The translations under genes were made by a program, and so were the position numbers. A stretch of 64,000 bases of DNA from the NCBI GenBank assembly GCA_932294295.1, contig OW028575.1, forward strand, positions 18,852,058 through 18,916,057. Reading direction: 5' to 3'. Source of the stretch: Alitta virens. Its lineage: Eukaryota; Annelida; Polychaeta; Phyllodocida; Nereididae. The notes under the pieces were generated by a model, which saw only the letters and a list, made by a program, of their open reading frames with translations, did no database searches and had not been told where the DNA came from. Below, one piece after another: positions 11,938 through 21,360 of the stretch (position 1 is the stretch's first letter; each line of letters starts with the position of its first letter).

Positions 11938-14850
11938 ATGATATGTCCCAGCACAGGTCCAGAAGCATGTGAGAACGTAACACAGACTCCAGAAAAACCT
12001 CAACATAATTCATCATCTGCATCATTGAATAAAGAGAAAAGAATGAAGCAGGCTGGGATTAGGATAGCTTACATCAATGTCAGAAGCCTCCTCCCAAAAA
12101 TTGAACAAATTCAGCATCTTTTATATGAAAAGGAAATACACCTACTGGGAGTTGGGGAAACTTGGCTGGACGACACTATTCTCAACTCTGATATAGCAAT
12201 TGATGGATATACAATAGTTCGAGTTGATCGAAATAGACATGGAGGTGGTGTGCTGTTTTTTGTGAACGATAAAGTCTCACACAGAGAAGTCAAATTTTCT
12301 CCAAGTGAAGTTGAAAATGTGTGGATTACCATAAATGTACACAAAGAACAGTATTTGATTGGAAATATGTATAGACCCCCGAGCAGTGACTCTAATTACT
12401 TTGACAAAATGTTGGATTTACTTGAACAAGCATCAAATGAAGCAGAAAATGTTATTTTATTGGGTGATCTTAACTATGATTATAAGACTGACATGAACCC
12501 AATATTTCTCATAGAGTCCATGTTTGAAATGAAACAATTGGTGATGTCACCAACAAGGATTACTAATACATCATCAACGTTGATAGATATAATTTTATCA
12601 AATGTATCTGATAAACATTTCAATACTGAAGTTCTCCCAATTGGTATGAGTGATCATTTTCCTGTTGTAACTGTGTTAAGATCACAAGACAAAGCTCAGG
12701 CTGTTCACAAAACAGTCCAATTTAGGGATTATAAGAATTTTGTGAACAATGACTTTTTAAATGAATTATTTGCCAAACTAGAAAACATTCAGACAACAGA
12801 AACAACACAAGAAAACGATCCAGAGAAACTGTGGCAAACATTCAAGTTAAGCTTCCTTGAAATTTCCAACAAACACGCACCTGTGAAAACAATGCGTTTA
12901 AAGAACAGATATTGTCCCTGGATGAACAAAGCTGCCATAGACTTGATGTACAAAAGAGACTATATTCACAGAAAAGCAATTCGTGATCAATGTCCAGTGA
13001 TGTGGGATGAGTACAAAACTCTTCGAAATAAAGTGACCTCATTGATAAAAGAAAACAAAAGAAAATATTTTGAGAATGAACTTTGTAAAAATTCCAGTAA
13101 TGCCAAACAATTTTGGAAGACAGTTAACAAACTTACTGGCAAGTGTGTATATGAATCTGCACCAAAAGAACTCAGTGCGAATGCATTTAATGAATATTTT
13201 TCTAATATTGGACATAATGTTGTAAAAGAAAATGTACAATCGTCTACAATTCAAGAGGTCAAATGGAAAAATCCACCTTGTGTACACAGCTTTAAATTTA
13301 GTTCAGCTGATGATACTGATGTACGTAAATATATTAAATCTCTTGGCTCTGATTCTTCTAATGATGTAATAGGTTTTGATGCAAAGTTGTTGTTCATTTC
13401 AATTGATGTTATAACTCCTATTATCACAAAGATCATAAATGCAACTTTTCTACATGCTAAATTGCCAAATGATTGGAAATTTTCCAGAGTTACCCCTGTT
13501 TACAAGGGAAAAGGTGCTAAGAATGACATGAATAATTACAGACCCATAAGTGTAATAGGCCATGTTGCCAAAATTGTGGAAAAAGTGGTTCAAAAACAAT
13601 TGTTGTGGTATCTACTCTCTAATGATTTAATTGTCAATGATCAGTCAGCTTATAGACCTATGCACAATACCCAAACTGCATTACATAGAGTTGTGGATTC
13701 ATGGATAGATAATATAAATGATAGTTTATTAACCGGTGTATGCTTTTTAGATATACGTAAGTGCTTTGACACTATAGATCATGATGTGCTTAAAGAAAAA
13801 TTAGGTTTTTATGGTGTAAAAAATTCTGAATACAAATGGTTTTGTGAGTATCTTAATGGCAGAGCACAAGTTGTCAAACATAATAATACATTATCTAACA
13901 AGTCTGATATTACAATTGGTGTCCCACAAGGCTCTGTATTGGGCCCGATCTTGTTTACGCTTTTTGTTAACGATATAACACAATATTCAGAGACAAGTAT
14001 TTGTAATTTATATGCAGATGACACAATAGCATATTGTCAGGGTAATACTGTACAAGAGGTTCAAGAAAAACTCCAGCTGTGTGTCTCTAAACTTAGTGAA
14101 TGGTACTCAAACAACAAACTGTCAGTTAACACCAACAAATGTGAAGTTATGTTGATAGCATCCAGAAACAGAGTAATCTCTGATCACCTTGATATAAGGA
14201 TTAATGGAACTGATTTGTTGTATGTAACTTGTGCAAACTATCTTGGTATGCAAATAGATAACAACTTGTCATGGAATCAGTATGTTGATAAATTAAGCTC
14301 TAATATTGCATGTAAACTGAATAGATTAAGAAGACTTAAAGGTGTTGTGTCATGTGATGTTCTCAGTAAGATATTTTTAACATTTATACAACCATGTATT
14401 GACTATGCAATAAGTGTGTGGGGTCAAACCAGTGAGTACAATATTGATAAGATTCAGAGACTTCAAAATTTTGCTGCAAGAATGGTAACTAACAATTATG
14501 ATTTTATAAACATTAGAGGTATTGAAATTGTTAAATCTTTGGGTTGGATGAATGTAAGACAAAGATGCTTTTATTTTACAACCACTTTAATGTTTAAATG
14601 TATACATGGTCTGGCACCGAGTTATATGGTAAATGATGTTGTCATGAACTGTGATGTAAATCAAATGAATACTAGAAGTCACCCAATGAATTTGTATGTT
14701 CCCAGTGTTACTAGTCAATTTGGAAAAAAGTCATTTAAATATGCAGGTGCTATTGCTTGGAATGGTTTACCCTCTGATTTGAAAGATATTTATATTTACA
14801 ATAGTTTTAAGTCAAAATTGAAAATGTTTATTTTACATGATCTTAATTAA
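11938..14850 (+). CDS. LINE ORF2: endonuclease-reverse transcriptase, intact
   Basis: The polyprotein nicks DNA and reverse-transcribes the element's RNA at the nick. The frame is open from 11797. The first ATG, at 11938, gives 970 residues (MICPSTGP...); an earlier TTG at 11812 would give 1012, and residues below use that numbering. The endonuclease domain spans about 82-289, with N89 (INVRSL), E116 (GETWLDD), Y187 (MYRPP), D219/N221 (GDLNYD) and S280-D281-H282, so the usual catalytic set is complete. The reverse transcriptase spans about 549-815: YRPIS at 576-580, motif A FLDIRKCFD with D647, motif B GVPQGSVLGP at 703-712, and motif C YADD at 734-737. The C-terminal region (about 830-1012) has the LFxxxIxPxIDYxxxVWG-like and AIAWNGLP signatures shared by many invertebrate LINEs. 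There is no frameshift or internal stop. I assign it to the Jockey/CR1 supergroup without choosing a clade. Confidence 0.96.
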   Translation: MICPSTGPEACENVTQTPEKPQHNSSSASLNKEKRMKQAGIRIAYINVRSLLPKIEQIQHLLYEKEIHLLGVGETWLDDTILNSDIAIDGYTIVRVDRNRHGGGVLFFVNDKVSHREVKFSPSEVENVWITINVHKEQYLIGNMYRPPSSDSNYFDKMLDLLEQASNEAENVILLGDLNYDYKTDMNPIFLIESMFEMKQLVMSPTRITNTSSTLIDIILSNVSDKHFNTEVLPIGMSDHFPVVTVLRSQDKAQAVHKTVQFRDYKNFVNNDFLNELFAKLENIQTTETTQENDPEKLWQTFKLSFLEISNKHAPVKTMRLKNRYCPWMNKAAIDLMYKRDYIHRKAIRDQCPVMWDEYKTLRNKVTSLIKENKRKYFENELCKNSSNAKQFWKTVNKLTGKCVYESAPKELSANAFNEYFSNIGHNVVKENVQSSTIQEVKWKNPPCVHSFKFSSADDTDVRKYIKSLGSDSSNDVIGFDAKLLFISIDVITPIITKIINATFLHAKLPNDWKFSRVTPVYKGKGAKNDMNNYRPISVIGHVAKIVEKVVQKQLLWYLLSNDLIVNDQSAYRPMHNTQTALHRVVDSWIDNINDSLLTGVCFLDIRKCFDTIDHDVLKEKLGFYGVKNSEYKWFCEYLNGRAQVVKHNNTLSNKSDITIGVPQGSVLGPILFTLFVNDITQYSETSICNLYADDTIAYCQGNTVQEVQEKLQLCVSKLSEWYSNNKLSVNTNKCEVMLIASRNRVISDHLDIRINGTDLLYVTCANYLGMQIDNNLSWNQYVDKLSSNIACKLNRLRRLKGVVSCDVLSKIFLTFIQPCIDYAISVWGQTSEYNIDKIQRLQNFAARMVTNNYDFINIRGIEIVKSLGWMNVRQRCFYFTTTLMFKCIHGLAPSYMVNDVVMNCDVNQMNTRSHPMNLYVPSVTSQFGKKSFKYAGAIAWNGLPSDLKDIYIYNSFKSKLKMFILHDLN

Positions 14851-15044
14851 TTTAATTATTCTTTTATGTACCTAATGTGCTTTTATATCTACATGTCATT
14901 TTATATTAATTAATATACTATCTTATGTATTTATTTATATTTCGCTATTGTAACTTGTTTTTATTGTATTATACTGTTTTTTACCATATGGGCCACATGT
15001 GAAACAGTTTTTACTGATTGTGTTTACCCATGTAAAATATATTC
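14851..15044 (+). other. LINE 3' untranslated region
   Basis: AT-rich sequence between the TAA stop and the tandem tail. A GGCCACATGTGAAACAGTTT segment near 14990-15010 is the most structured part. In this class the 3' UTR end is what the reverse transcriptase recognises; that is family knowledge and not shown here. Confidence 0.7.
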
Positions 15045-15063
15045 AATAAATAAATAAATAAAT
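15045..15063 (+). terminator. (AATA)n LINE tail with AATAAA signals
   Basis: AATAAA at 15045-15050 begins an (AATA)n-type run of four to five units, ending at 15063. It marks the 3' end of the element and could also serve as a polyadenylation signal. Confidence 0.8.
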
Positions 15064-15129
15064 GATAACCGCACTGTCATGAATGTAATTCCTGAAGAGC
15101 AAAAAAACTCAATCAAGATCATCGCAGAA

Positions 15130-15540
15130 GTAGTCTTGTTAGCGAGGTTAGTCATAGCAGGGAGATTAATATCAGTGGCCTTAACTGGGAAGTGGTCTCA
15201 TTAGCGAGATGGCCTTTGTGCGCGTTTGCAAGGCAGATCAAGGTAGATGGTAGATATGCTGGTTGGTAACTATTTCCCACCGGAGAGTGTGGAGGAGGGC
15301 TTAATGAATTAACCAGCGCAACAGTTCTCAGGAGAGTTTGCGAAAACTTTGACTGGCTGCCAATTAAGCTTAGCAGAGGCAGAAACTCCCAGGAAGAAAC
15401 TAACTGGTTAAAGTCTGCCAACTTGTGAGTCATTCTCATGAAAAATGCAGAGCGATTTAATGAACGGCCATGTTGCAACACTTCCAAGGAAAAATCCCTC
15501 ACCACGCAGGAGCGGTCTCTTCTCATTGCGAATTCTTGAT
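15130..15540. promoter_or_regulatory. Candidate cis-regulatory block
   Basis: Not coding in a convincing way; the 124-residue minus-strand frame has no domain. The block carries GATTAATATCAGTGG, two TTAGCGAG words (near 15139 and 15199), CCAATTAAGCTTAGC and GAGCGATTTAATGAACGG, with more CpG than the neighbourhood. The texture resembles conserved non-coding elements of animal developmental loci. Function is inferred from composition only. Confidence 0.22.
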
Positions 15541-18500
15541 AACATCCCTATGCCCTTTACTAAGGCCATCCAACAGGGCTAAGCTAACTTCCAGATGACA
15601 TGGGAAACTGCTATTATACAATTGCTGCTATAATCTTACAATGTTACTATGGTTTTTAGAAGGTCGAGATATTGAAAGATGGAATCACATCAATACAGAG
15701 CAGGAGAGTCAATAGAATTGCTCGTATTTTGAGAGACTGCTCCTCTTGTCCCCGCAGACGAAATTCTCTCCATTGCAGCACATCTGAGCTCACTTTCTGT
15801 CATGGCGACCGAAGACTCCTCTCATACAATGAGTCAACATTTTGGCCTCCATTACGTGTAAGCATGTGTGTGCAAGGGAAGCAAATGGAATAGGAATGCA
15901 TGATATATATGAGCAAAATGGATTGAGCAGACTTGGTAATCAGTAGAAGTCAATTGGCAAATCCAATTTCCTGGCGGAAGGAGTTGTCAGATGAGGGGCT
16001 GTCATGTCTCCAGGGCCTCAAGGGACCCCAGGGGGACCCCAGCCGCCATGTTTGATACAGAGGCAGGGCTCCATCTCCGCGGGTCACAAGTCAGGCAGGA
16101 GGAGGGGAATGAACTTGCGCAAGATATAAGCCACAAGACTCTGCAAGTTTTAGGCACATTTTGGTTGGTCTGTCATTCATCATATAAGTTGATAACCAAT
16201 ATGTACAGAAGCAATACCATATAAAGCAAAATTTACTACCATAATATAACTTTTTACAGCTGTATCTGTATATTGTATTGGACGTGGGCATTCTGGTACC
16301 AGGAGATACCAAACTTTAAATTTGTCTTTTTATTTTGGATTATTTTTTCTACTAAACTGAGCAGATCCATATGGAGGACGGTCCAGAGGGAGGACAAGGA
16401 AAACTTGCAGCAAAGGGGTGAACCTGGGAGCCACCCAGTGCGCACACCAAAGTGCCACGACTGCAGGCCTGTTGTATCTCATTCAGCCTGATTCGGGACT
16501 GGAAGATCATGATCTGAGACTCTGGGATTTTTATCTTGAACTGCAGTCCCACCCGTACAGCCCCACCCCCTGCAGCTGCAAATGAACAGGACGCTGTTTA
16601 CTCGACGCACTCTCCATCTTGCGGATATCAGACACTAGGATGGCGCCACTGTCTAGTCTGCCTAACAGTTCCATTATGGATGGCTCCGTGGTTCTGGCAA
16701 ATAGCTGGGGATAATTGGATGTCCTGCAACTGGACAACGGTCAGTCCTGGTCCTCCTGCATCTTATCTGATGTATATTGGACAGCAAGGCTAAATTGAAA
16801 GAGATACAAAGCCAGCTGACTAGAAAGATAGAACCAACATCAGCTCCAACTTCTATAAAATTATATAAGTAACTATATTGTAATAGGTTGTATGTACCAT
16901 TGTACATGAAACATGGCTTCTGAACAATAATACACAGTGATACTATTTTCGCAAAAACGTTTGGTCAAGCTTTGGAACATTTTCCCTGAATTTCTATTGT
17001 GAATTCAAGGCACATTCTTTGCACTACTGAAGTACATGTGCTGCCTTCAAGGTCACCTTGACCACTTCGCAAGACTCATTGAGGATGTTACAAACTGCAG
17101 CCTCTTGTGGGTGTGATAAACATGGCCTGTACTTGGTAGTATAATTTGACCCGCTTAATACTCAGGAGGATCTCATAAGACCAAGACTAAGACCCGGTGG
17201 TGTAAATTGCATCTTAATGAAGACAGAAAGCCCAACGTCGATCCCGAAAATCCAAGGATGTCATTAACAGCAGGGCAAGGGTATCTAGAATGGCCACCAA
17301 GACAAGAGCACAATGGGGTCACTGAAATGACTGCTTCACTAGCACCTGCATAGTCCATTTAACTGTGAACTATATTGAACAGACGAAAAACGCACCGTGT
17401 GCATGGGCACACGGATTCAAGACATCCGGAGTCCTTCAGTTAATGAACAGGGAAATTGGCACCAAGCCCAAGCCCTATAGACTGCATAGAGAATATATTC
17501 CCATAGAGTCCTACAGATGCAGTATACATGAAGTATACCCCAGCAACGTAACTCCATGGATCATCACTCTATCTTTACCCTTAGCACTGTGATTTACATC
17601 ACAGCCGAGGCCACCTTGTCATTGAGACCTACACAATTCGCATAAAAGGCTGCCTTTAACCGAGATTCGTAGTTTCTTTAACTAAAGGCGAGTGATACTA
17701 CATACTGTTGTTGATCTTAAAACACAGTAAGGATACATGTGCTAAAGCAGGTCAAAACATGGTCCTTGGGTCAAGCTTTGGGTTAAAGTGTCACCTTGAC
17801 AAATGCCGCCAAGGTTACAGTTCCTTCTGAAGGTCACATGTGTCATCTTCTTACAACAAGACGATAATGGAACTAAAATGGAATCGGCCGAGCAGCTGAA
17901 AAGCATTTGCTTCTGAGTGCTATAGCTGCATATCACAATGTGATTACACTGCACCTAATGTTGAAAATGTTCCCTGGCGTAAGTATTGGTAAAAAAAATG
18001 CAACCGCAACGGCGAATCCGCCATTACTTCTCCCCTTTAGGTACAAATGTTTGACTTCACAAAAGCATACGCATTGCTTTTTTCCAGCATGACAGAGTGG
18101 TTGTGCGTGTTGCCATTGAAATCTGGAGAATATCAAATAATTCCCAAGGACTACTAATGTTCCCAAAGGTCCAAAAGAAGTTGAAGGACCAACGACAAAT
18201 TTGGCTAATTTGCTTTAGAGGGCAGTAGAGATGGGGAGATGTGAAGCTATGGCGTGAAAGCAACACAACTTAGAACAATTCGATTTGCAGTTGTAGGTCG
18301 ATATACGGTGCCCTTGCACAGATGCCGGTTCCGTGAGAGGCCGAAATGTCGTGCTATGGGCCAATCAGTGTCCGTTATCCATCGCTCGAACTTGTGATTA
18401 TAAATTCGCCGACATGAAGCTGAATTATTACCAGGCATGTGCATACTGAGCGCAGAAAACCTGAGAGGGATTAGGTCCCGAGGGAATTTCATTCTGCACC

Positions 18501-18765
18501 TTAAATGAAATATTAAGACGAATTTCATAACTTGAGAAACCTCAAGTGAAATTTCTGGATTTGGGTCAGTATTTAAATTGAAAACCAAAAATTCACCAGG
18601 TTCAGACGAAACCGGCGCCAAAGTTCAGCATTGTAACAAACAGTGCGAAAGATTTAAGGCCACGTCACTTACGAAAAAACCTATATGAAGGCAGCAACAT
18701 GTCCATTGAAAACTTCAACATTACGACCGCATCTCCTTCGAGACCATTTTGAATGCAGTCAGCTT
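15541..18765. other. Non-coding stretch, no gene recognised
   Basis: Only short overlapping frames occur on both strands. A GATGGCGCC (YY1-like) word lies near 16639. No repeat boundary or RNA gene was seen. Confidence 0.5.
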
Positions 18766-18855
18766 AATTGCGGATGGTAATGCAGTTCAATTGCGGATGG
18801 TAATGCAGTTCAATTGCGGATGGTAATACAATTCAATTGCGGATGGTAATGCAGT
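18766..18855. repeat. 23-bp tandem repeat, four copies
   Basis: Units start at 18766, 18789, 18812 and 18835, each beginning AATTGCGGATGGTAATGCAG. The third copy has two changes (ATACAAT for ATGCAGT). The length matches the 5755 minisatellite, but the sequence is unrelated apart from an AATTGC word. Confidence 0.95.
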
Positions 18856-19042
18856 GTACACACTATTATTTTTGTTAACCAGCATCGAACATGGAAGAAC
18901 ACACAGTCCCTCACCAGTCACCACCTTTCATAAAAGCTGCACTTGGGCGTGAATCAGGTCTGATTTATAGAAATGCCCTCTTGCCACTTATCATCATATG
19001 AGGGCTTTGGCGTGAGAAAGGCAGATCGAGTGGCCAGGACAG
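18856..19042. other. Short non-coding spacer
   Basis: No recognisable feature between the minisatellite and the YY1-like cluster. Confidence 0.5.
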
Positions 19043-19078
19043 ATCAAAATGGCGGTCAAAATGGCGCCCGAAATGGCC
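19043..19078 (+). promoter_or_regulatory. Triple YY1-like ATGGCG cluster
   Basis: TCAAAATGGCGG, TCAAAATGGCGC and CGAAATGGCC follow each other within 36 bp. AANATGGCG is the established YY1/Pho core. The repetition also makes it a small degenerate tandem repeat, so it may simply be a duplicated word. No transcription start or exon is visible beside it. Confidence 0.3.
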
Positions 19079-19168
19079 ACTCAAGGTCAGGGAATGGGGG
19101 CCCCAAGTGCACCACTTGAAAGGAATGGGCTCCTTGATTGCCCCATCCGCATACAGCTGAAGGAAGAT

Positions 19169-19180
19169 GGGGGGGGGGGG
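19169..19180. repeat. Poly-G run (12)
   Basis: Twelve consecutive G followed by TGGGTGGGG, a G-quadruplex-capable stretch. Confidence 0.9.
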
Positions 19181-20379
19181 TGGGTGGGGCTTGGCTATAT
19201 ATAGAATAACTGATGATATTTCGTGATCATGACAAACCAGCATTGTCGCAGTCTTTAATGCAAATAATATTGCACACAATTTTTACTACAAAAAATCAAC
19301 AAAACCACCTTAAATTACATGTCACAAATTATACACACGAATGCAACAATCAGGACTTACACAAACGCCCATGATGTTGTTCAATAGACGCATGATCCAA
19401 AATCACTCTGATAATACCTCATATAACTAGCAGCAATACTGAGGCAATACAACATTAGACAACGTGTAGTGAGCTACTAGGCAAGGATTTACTATTGAAG
19501 TAAGCGAGAAAGGTCATCGCGCTGTTGTCATTGTGTTGCTGTCATGAATACCAGTATCGCCTGCCTGAAATTATCTTTGGCCTGAGCTTAGTCTATATTC
19601 CAGGCAGAGCTAGCACTGCCATAAAGGAAGTGTCAGTTGCAGCAGCCAGCATCCCAAGCACCATGAGCATGTGTCCATTATGTGATTGGCTGACAGGCAT
19701 TACACATGTCATGAAGGGTTTAGGTACAACTTGATTGCCTCGTCAATGAGGACTGGTCTCTTGATAAGGCTCGTCAATCGCCAGTCTCTAAATTGATCAC
19801 AGGATAGCACGAATCCATTTCGTCTGCTCATCCCAGTTCATCCGCAGTGAATGAAACAGCTGAGTTTCACACCATTAGCACCAGAGGACACCACCAGGCA
19901 ATAGCGGCCAACACGCGAACTACTTGCCCCGCACTGACACCTACTGAATAAACACGTACTAACCGTCAGCTGCCGAACTGCAGCAGACGACACTCGCTGT
20001 GGAATCAATGCCAAAATTAGGCAAGAGCTGTCACATTCAATGGATGTTAGAAATCCAAGTAACTACCATTGTCAATATAGTTCCAAAAGATTTAACCGAA
20101 TCTATCAAATTATTCAACCAGAATTACCCGATTTTCACGGGGCCTGCTCTCTAATCTGAAAACTGCCTCAAATCAGTCGTTGAAAAGTTGAAAGGGACCG
20201 TCAACAAAAGAGCTCAGTTGAGAAATCAAACGCCGACAGCAGACAAAAGCAAAAGCAGCTGCGAATTACATGCAATATTGGAAGTTGGAGCAAATTGAGA
20301 ATGGTATAATGAGGAAATCATCTGAGAAAGCCAGTAGTTATGAGAAAGGCAGTCAGGACGGTTAGCTCATAAGCACTAT
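19181..20379. other. Non-coding stretch, no gene recognised
   Basis: No coding or structural feature was recognised. Several scattered CpGs occur around 19800-20000. Confidence 0.5.
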
Positions 20380-20560
20380 GGCGAGGGGGAGGCCTGGTCT
20401 TTCTCATGCGCCTCTCTAATTAGCCGAAGGCTGCTGGGGCCAAGTTTGATGATGCCGAAACGACCACGAGAAAGTCTCATCTAGATGTCCTGCGGCAAAA
20501 CAATTTTCTTATGACAGCCGGGGGTCAAATAGGAGCGGATTCATGGCTGTAGTTGTGGGC
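20380..20560. promoter_or_regulatory. Candidate cis-regulatory block
   Basis: Unusual mixed-composition block with CTCTCTAATTAGCCGAAGG (homeodomain core plus CpG), GATGATGCCGAAACGACCACG and TTTTCTTATGACAGCCG. There is no open frame across it. It resembles conserved non-coding sequence, which only a cross-species alignment could confirm. Confidence 0.22.
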
Positions 20561-21159
20561 TGTTGGGAGCCCCAAGCCCTTCCTGAATGGGAAGTCACGT
20601 CTCTCCACTGACTGCCAATGTTCCGCTATGTTCCACATTCCCAAGCCCAGTGTTTTTTCTCCTCGAGTGTCAGTCGTCGTGTCAAATATTACGCTCAGGA
20701 AATTCTGGCTGAATTCTGGCAGGAAATTCGGAATTAGAACAACAACTCTGAACAGCTACAGTTGAGGATAATGCAACCATGTGTCACATACAGCAATATA
20801 GCTTGAAGTCTCGATACAACAGAGATATGAGGAATAGAGGCCTTATATAAAATCGGTCTACAGAAAAGATAGAAAGAGCATGGTGAAGAGACTCGGGCAT
20901 TAAGCGAGACCAGAACTGGATGCAAACACTCAGCAGCACAAATGTTGAATCTAGGACACAAACAGAGCAGGCAAACAATGAAACTACTGAACCACTGAAC
21001 CACGTAGGTGGCCATTTTGGGTAAGTTTACAGCAGGAGATGGTGTTTGTCACACCCAAACAGAGAACTGCAGTCAAGCGAGTCATCCTAGACATGGTGCC
21101 GCTGTTCCTTTCTTAGACACAGTTCTTCATTGGTTTTAGACCCCCTTGCCTGCCCCTCC
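20561..21159. other. Non-coding stretch
   Basis: A local direct repeat of GGAAATTC and TGGCTGAATTCTGGC words lies at about 20697-20732. Otherwise nothing is recognised. Confidence 0.5.
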
Positions 21160-21360
21160 TTCCTTCCCACCCTGCCTTGTTGTGGGTGAGATTGATCTTG
21201 TTGGCGATTGAAGGGGCGACAGGCTGAGATTAAATTTCTGGCTTGACTTCACACCGACTCGCACTCGTGTGCTAAGGAGCGCCGACCCACTGGGCTTGGT
21301 GCCAACTTGATTTATGTGGCAATTATCTGATTAGTTTAACAAGGCCGTTATGAGTTTAGC
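21160..21360. promoter_or_regulatory. Candidate cis-regulatory block
   Basis: Contains TTGGCGATTGAAGGGGCG, GATTAAATTTCTGGC, TTGATTTATGTGGCAATT and TCTGATTAGTTTAAC with interspersed CpG. The density of homeodomain-like cores is higher than in neighbouring sequence. Assigned on texture only. Confidence 0.2.

Larger units (their letters stand above)
11797..15063 (+). mobile_element. Non-LTR retrotransposon (LINE), near full-length, APE-type
   Basis: One long frame encodes an apurinic-type endonuclease followed by a reverse transcriptase. A 3' untranslated region of about 190 bp follows, ending in an (AATA)n tail at 15045-15063. This architecture is that of the Jockey/CR1/L2-type LINEs, which use the endonuclease to nick target DNA and prime reverse transcription at the nick. 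A short tandem-repeat tail in place of poly(A) is common in these clades. The 5' limit is unresolved: the start given is only the base after the in-frame stop at 11794-11796, and no ORF1 or target-site duplication could be identified. The uninterrupted frame implies a young, possibly active copy. The plus orientation is antisense to the putative minus-strand host gene. Confidence 0.93.
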
